A program made the position numbers and the translations under genes. Positions 60,184-64,000 of a stretch of 64,000 nucleotides of DNA are shown here, in pieces. Location: positions 186,001 to 250,000 of the forward strand of contig NZ_SNWG01000002.1 in NCBI RefSeq assembly GCF_004362195.1. Reading direction: 5' to 3'. The notes below the pieces were generated by a model. The model was given only the letters and a program-made list of their open reading frames with translations. It did no database searches and had not been told where the DNA came from. This stretch comes from Microbacterium sp. BK668. Its GTDB lineage: Bacteria; Actinomycetota; Actinomycetes; Actinomycetales; Microbacteriaceae. Numbering within the stretch: the first letter of the stretch is position 1; each line of letters opens with the position of its first letter.

Positions 60184-60957
60184 GTGGCCGAACCCGTCGT
60201 CAAGACCCGCGCGGACGCTCCACCCCGCTTCTTCGAGGCGGAGGCGGCGGGACTCGCGTGGCTCGCCGAGCCCGAGGCATCCGGAGGCGTCCACATCGTC
60301 CGGGTGCTCGACGTCGCCCCCGGACGGCTGACGCTCGAGCGCATCGCCGCCGGGAGGCCGGATGCCGCGTCCGCCGCGGCGTTCGGACGAGCACTCGCCG
60401 CCCCGCACGGCGCCGGCGCCGCGGCGTTCGGAGCGCCGCCCGACGGGTGGGACGGTCCGCTGTTCATCGGGCGGCGTCCGCAGCCCGCCGCGCACGAGGA
60501 GGCCTGGGGCGCCTTCTACGCCCGAGACCGCGTGCTCCCCTTCGTCGGCCCGGCCGTCGATGCGGGGCATCTCACGACGTGGGGCGCGGCCCTCGTCGAA
60601 CGGGCCTGCGCCACCATCGCGGACGGGGCGTTCGACGACGCCGATCCGCCCGCCCGATTGCACGGCGACCTCTGGAACGGCAATGTGCTGTGGGGGCCGG
60701 ACGGCGTCGTGCTGATCGATCCGGCCGCTCACGGCGGGCACCGCGAGACCGACCTGGCGATGCTCCAGCTCTTCGGCTGCCCGCTGCTGGACGCCGTCCT
60801 CGGTGCGTACGTGGACGCTCACCCGCTGAGGCCGGGGTGGCGCGAGCGCGTGCCGGTGCACCAGCTCCACCCCCTCGCCGTGCACGCGGCCGGGCACGGC
60901 CCGTCCTACGGTCGCGCCCTGATCGACGCCGCGCGCCGCGTGCTCGCGCTGGCGTGA
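60184..60957 (+). CDS. Fructosamine kinase-family protein
   Basis: Fructosamine/ketosamine-3-kinase (257 aa), protein-deglycase-like enzyme with a protein kinase-like fold. Motifs: KTRADAPPRFFEAEAAGLAWL at the N-terminus (cited in part), the catalytic loop HGDLWNGNVLW with His160 and Asp162, and LIDPAAHGGHRETDLAML (cited in part) with the DxD-like metal site. The GTG at 60184 sits 9 nt from GGAGG; the ATG at 60175 is too close to it. Adjacent to DedA with no gap. Confidence 0.85.
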   Translation: MAEPVVKTRADAPPRFFEAEAAGLAWLAEPEASGGVHIVRVLDVAPGRLTLERIAAGRPDAASAAAFGRALAAPHGAGAAAFGAPPDGWDGPLFIGRRPQPAAHEEAWGAFYARDRVLPFVGPAVDAGHLTTWGAALVERACATIADGAFDDADPPARLHGDLWNGNVLWGPDGVVLIDPAAHGGHRETDLAMLQLFGCPLLDAVLGAYVDAHPLRPGWRERVPVHQLHPLAVHAAGHGPSYGRALIDAARRVLALA

Positions 60958-61557
60958 TCACCCGCGCCGGTCGGGCCTCCTCCGCCGCGCCAGCGCGGCG
61001 TCCAGGGCGAGACCCGAACCCACGGCGACGACGACGGACACCACGACGGCCGCGGCCGACCCACCGGGGATGATGGCGGCGACAGCGGCTCCCAGCAGCG
61101 CCTGGTAGAGCGCCCAGGCCGTCGCGGCGAGGGTCGCCACGGCGAGGTAGCGGGGCGCGGGCAGGCGCGAGGCGCCGGCGACGAGGTTCACGGCGAGCCG
61201 GGCGAACGGGATGAAACGCGCGGTGAAGAGCACGAGGGCGGTCCGCTCGTCCAGCCGCCTCCGAGCCCACGCGAACGCGGCCTGCGTGTTCGGTGCCCGC
61301 ATCCAGCGCCATCGCTCGAGTCCCACGACCCGCCCGACCAGGTAACAGCACACGTCGCCGCAGGCGGCCGCCGCGGCGGCCACGACGACGACGGCGGCAA
61401 GCGGCGGGGCACCGGTCGAGACCGCGAGCGCGCCGAACGCCGTCACCGCGGCCTCGCCGGGAACGACGACGAGGAAGGCGTCCCCGAGCACGAGGGCGAA
61501 CAGGAGCGGAAGGGCGAACGGCGACGACGCGATCGCGGTGAGCCAGGCATCCGTCAC
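60958..61557 (-). CDS. DedA/SNARE-associated (VTT) family membrane protein
   Basis: DedA-type membrane protein (199 aa) with about five helices. Typical features: FVLGDAFLVVVPGEA-like LGDAFLVVVPGEA, GDVCCYLVGRVVGLERWRW and TARFIPFARLAVNLVAG (the Arg/Pro re-entrant motif). Family members flip or scramble lipids such as undecaprenyl phosphate. GTG 61557 chosen from the family N-terminus; an open frame extends to 61665 without a start signal. Confidence 0.85.
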   Translation of the reverse strand: MTDAWLTAIASSPFALPLLFALVLGDAFLVVVPGEAAVTAFGALAVSTGAPPLAAVVVVAAAAAACGDVCCYLVGRVVGLERWRWMRAPNTQAAFAWARRRLDERTALVLFTARFIPFARLAVNLVAGASRLPAPRYLAVATLAATAWALYQALLGAAVAAIIPGGSAAAVVVSVVVAVGSGLALDAALARRRRPDRRG

Positions 61558-61696
61558 GGCACCTGGGTACCAGCCGCCGGTGAACGGCCACCGAACGGCG
61601 GACCACCGGTGACGCGTCGCCGTGCATCGGGTGAACACTCGGCGATCGGCGCCGTTCCGCGGCATCCGTCGCCCTTCCGGCGGTCACGCTGGAGGC

Positions 61697-63664
61697 GTGA
61701 GAGTCGCGGTGCTCGCAGAATCCTTCCTCCCGCACATGAACGGTGTCACCGGATCGGTCCTCCAGATCCTGAGGCACTTCGCCCGGGAGGGTCACGAGAC
61801 CCTCCTGATCGCGCCGAGGGCCGGTGAGGTCGCTCCGGATCTGATCGGAGCCCGCGCCGAGCTCCTGCGCTCCGTGCCGCTGCCCTCCTACCCCGAGGTG
61901 CGGGTGGTCTTCGCGCGGGCCGCCCGGCTGACGGCCATCCTGCGGCGCTTCCGGCCGGACGTCGTGCACCTCGCCTCTCCCTTCGTGCTGGGCTGGCAGG
62001 GGGTCGCCGCCGCCGACGCGCTGCGCATCCCCGCCGTCGCGGTGTACCAGACCGATGTCATCGCATACGCCGAGAAGTACGGGATGCCGCGGGCCACGGC
62101 CTTCGTCGCGTCGCACGTGACGCGGCTGCACCGTCGCGCGACCGTGAACCTCGTACCCTCGTCGGCCTCGTCGCGCCAGCTCGAGCTGCTCGGCGTCGAT
62201 CGGCTGCGGCGATGGGGGAGGGGAGTGGATGCCGAGCGCTTCGCGCCCGAGCGGCGCAGCGCCGAGTGGCGCAGCGACATCGCCGGCGACGACCTCATCG
62301 TGGGCTACGTCGGCAGGCTCGCGCCCGAGAAGCAGGTGGAGGACCTCCGGGTCCTCGCAGGTCTCCCCGGCGTTCGGCTCGTGATCGTCGGCGAGGGTCC
62401 TTCCCGGGCGCATCTGGAGAGGATCCTCCCCGGAGCCCGATTCCTCGGGCACCTCTCGGGCGACGCGCTGGCCGAAGCCGTCGCAGGCTTCGACGTCTTC
62501 GTGCATCCCGGCGAGAGCGAGACGTTCGGTCAGACGATCCAGGAGGCGCTGGCCAGCGGGGTGCCGGTCGTTGCGACGGGCGCCGGCGGGCCGGTGGATC
62601 TCGTGCGCAGCAGCATCGACGGATGGCTCTACCGGCCGGGCGACCTCACCGACCTGCGAGGACGGGTCGCAGACCTCCTCGGCGACGACGCCAAGCGACT
62701 CGCCTTCGCGCGCGCCGCGCGCGAGTCGGTGCGCCATCGCACGTGGGCCGCGCTGTCGGAGCAGCTGCTGGATCACTACGCCGAGGCGCAGCGCCTGCGC
62801 CGGATCGACGACGCCCTCCTCTTCCGAGGCGCGACCCGCCCGTCGGCTCCGGCCGCCCCCGCGGACCGCGCCGCGCGGTACACGCGCTACGTGTCTCTCG
62901 GCGATTCGCTCACGGAGGGGCTGTGCGACACGTCCCGCATGCCGGCGGGCGAGTTCCGGGGGTGGGCCGACCGCCTCGCCCAGCTGCTCGCCTCCCACGG
63001 CGACGGGCTGGCGCCGCTGCGCTACGCGAACCTCGCGGTGCGCAGCCGGAGGGTCCGCGATCTGACCCTCGGGCAGCTGCCTCGCGCGCTCGCGCTTCGC
63101 CCCGACCTCGTCTCGATCCTCCTGGGGTCCAACGACCTCGTCAGCAGGCGCGCCGCGCCGCGGCTGCTCGCGGCCGAGCTCGAGGAGGGTGTCCGCGCGC
63201 TGCGCGAGACGGGCGCCGACGTCCTGCTCGTGACGCCGTTCCTGCCGCGCCGGCGCGCCGCGCGCCTCTTCGCGCGGCGCTTCGCCGCCTACAACTCAGA
63301 GCTCCGCCGGATCGCGCGCGAGACCGGCTCGATCCTGCTCGATCTGGAGGCCCAGCCCGAGATCGGCGACCTGTCGATGTGGGCGCACGACAAGGTGCAC
63401 CTGCGCTCCCGTGGCCACCGCTTCCTCGCCTACCGCGCCGCCGAGGCGCTCGGCGTTCCGGACGCGGAGGCGCTCGGCGACCTCGACGCGGCGCTGCACG
63501 ACGACGACCCGCGCACGCCCTCCGCGTGGCTCACCCGCGACGCGCTGCCCTGGGTCTGGCGCCGCATGCGAGGCCGCACCGCCGGCGACGGGCGGCGTGC
63601 CAAGCACGACGGGTACGTGGAGCTCCCCGGCCGGGGAACGCCCCGGCCCGCGCCCGCCCGCTGA
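61697..63664 (+). CDS. Glycosyltransferase (GT4) fused to an SGNH/GDSL hydrolase
   Basis: Two-enzyme fusion of 655 aa. Residues about 1-375 are a GT4 glycosyltransferase of the mannosyltransferase type: AESFLPHMNGVTGSVLQ, PSYPEVRVVF, GYVGRLAPEKQVEDL and HPGESETFGQTIQEALASGVPVVA, each cited in part. After a linker (SAPAAPADRAARY), residues about 395-590 form an SGNH hydrolase with Ser404 in LGDSLTEG, LGSNDL, and the catalytic pair Asp565/His568 in DKVHL. A basic Pro-rich tail ends the protein. GTG 61697 follows CACGCT by 6 nt. It may make and then edit a lipid-linked sugar. Confidence 0.88.
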   Translation: MRVAVLAESFLPHMNGVTGSVLQILRHFAREGHETLLIAPRAGEVAPDLIGARAELLRSVPLPSYPEVRVVFARAARLTAILRRFRPDVVHLASPFVLGWQGVAAADALRIPAVAVYQTDVIAYAEKYGMPRATAFVASHVTRLHRRATVNLVPSSASSRQLELLGVDRLRRWGRGVDAERFAPERRSAEWRSDIAGDDLIVGYVGRLAPEKQVEDLRVLAGLPGVRLVIVGEGPSRAHLERILPGARFLGHLSGDALAEAVAGFDVFVHPGESETFGQTIQEALASGVPVVATGAGGPVDLVRSSIDGWLYRPGDLTDLRGRVADLLGDDAKRLAFARAARESVRHRTWAALSEQLLDHYAEAQRLRRIDDALLFRGATRPSAPAAPADRAARYTRYVSLGDSLTEGLCDTSRMPAGEFRGWADRLAQLLASHGDGLAPLRYANLAVRSRRVRDLTLGQLPRALALRPDLVSILLGSNDLVSRRAAPRLLAAELEEGVRALRETGADVLLVTPFLPRRRAARLFARRFAAYNSELRRIARETGSILLDLEAQPEIGDLSMWAHDKVHLRSRGHRFLAYRAAEALGVPDAEALGDLDAALHDDDPRTPSAWLTRDALPWVWRRMRGRTAGDGRRAKHDGYVELPGRGTPRPAPAR

Positions 63665-63753
63665 CACGCGGTCCGCACGAGCGCCCGTGCGACACGCAGG
63701 TCCGAGGAGAGGGTGCCGCGGCGTGTCCTTCGCAGATCGTGCGGACGGCACGC

Positions 63754-64000
63754 TCAGCTGCGCCAGCGGTACTCCGTCTGCGGCCGCCCCTGCGTGCCGT
63801 AGCGAGGCGACCGATCGACGCGCCCCGACTCGACGAGGTGCTCGAGGTAGCGCCGCGCCGCGACCCGCGACATGCCGAGCCGTTCGGCGGTCTCGCTGGC
63901 CGAGAGCGGGCCGCTGTCGCGGACGGCCGCGCTGACCCGCTCGAGGCTCTCGAGCGCGAGTCCCTTCGGCAGCGGCGCGGGGACGGCGGGGCGCATGGCG
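63754..64000 (-). CDS. DcuR/CitB-type response regulator (C-terminal part)
   Basis: Winged-helix C-terminal domain, PLPKGLALESLERVSAAVRD (cited in part), SASETAERLGMSRVAARRYLEHL, typical of two-component response regulators controlling dicarboxylate/citrate genes (DcuR/CitB). The receiver domain would lie beyond the window end, since the frame continues past 63996 without a stop. An in-frame ATG at 63996 is present but is too far into the protein to be the natural start. Confidence 0.8.
   Translation of the reverse strand, partial: AMRPAVPAPLPKGLALESLERVSAAVRDSGPLSASETAERLGMSRVAARRYLEHLVESGRVDRSPRYGTQGRPQTEYRWRS

Noticed and set aside
1..64000. tRNA, rRNA, CRISPR array, IS element or prophage
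   Set aside because: No cloverleaf with a T-loop GTTCRANTC in the gaps, no regular repeat-spacer array, no transposase, integrase or phage structural gene was seen.

Overview
The window looks like chromosomal DNA of a high-GC actinobacterium, most likely Microbacteriaceae and probably Microbacterium or a close relative. By eye the GC content is about 70%, third codon positions are almost always G or C, GTG starts are common, and many genes carry a TANNNT -10 box only 6-8 nt before the start codon (leaderless transcripts). The gene order dxr / site-2 protease / ispG, then proS, then nusA-ylxR-infB-rbfA-truB-ribF is a conserved actinobacterial backbone. I see no prophage, insertion sequence, CRISPR array, rRNA or tRNA.

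Layout. 1-8.4 kb: end of an FKBP isomerase, dxr, a MurE-type ligase on the opposite strand, a Rip1/RseP-like intramembrane protease, a DGPF(YCII)-ECF42 sigma factor pair, and a TrpE-TrpG fusion on the minus strand behind a Trp-Trp leader peptide and attenuator. 8.5-13.9 kb: a small possibly frameshifted membrane ORF, ispG, a secreted protein, a 68-bp tandem repeat, proS and a potassium channel. 14-19.7 kb: a Tat-exported PhoX phosphatase with a PHO-box-like site, an FMN-binding stress protein, a DUF308-lipase fusion and a DUF1206 membrane protein. 19.8-30.2 kb: nusA, ylxR, infB, rbfA, mutY (minus), a uridine-kinase-like P-loop protein, truB, small membrane proteins, an M23/SH3 cell-wall hydrolase (minus) and ribF. 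30.3-38.3 kb: deoC with two aldehyde dehydrogenase genes (the second lacks the catalytic half), a lipoprotein, an SNF2 helicase, a small acidic protein and pfkA. 38.4-49.4 kb: a DUF559 nuclease-like gene, an S9 oligopeptidase, a PiT phosphate transporter with a membrane partner, a CpdA-like phosphodiesterase, aspA, a DUF4190 protein, an FAH-family enzyme, a PrsW protease and a second FKBP. 49.4-64 kb: an EamA exporter, YceI, an MFS exporter, rpsO, an IPNS-like dioxygenase, a DUF2510 protein, an SDR, an acyltransferase, a CE1758/CE1759 flavin monooxygenase-reductase pair, a DNA/RNA nuclease, fructosamine kinase, DedA, a glycosyltransferase-SGNH hydrolase fusion and the end of a DcuR-type response regulator.

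How the parts work together. dxr and ispG are two steps of the MEP isoprenoid pathway. nusA to rbfA supplies transcription and translation factors. deoC plus the aldehyde dehydrogenase pair would pass deoxyribose-derived acetaldehyde on to acetate. phoX and the PiT genes handle phosphate. Translational coupling through ATGA, GTGA or TGATG overlaps is frequent (YCII/ECF42, kinase/truB, truB/membrane protein, membrane protein/ribF, ALDH/ALDH, PiT/partner).

The signals that gene calls do not explain are: a heavily over-represented heptamer GGATGCC/GGCATCC that overrides codon preference; short tandem duplications at or just after gene ends; a hairpin that would cover the infB ribosome binding site; two unusual domain fusions; and repeats around a DUF559 gene.
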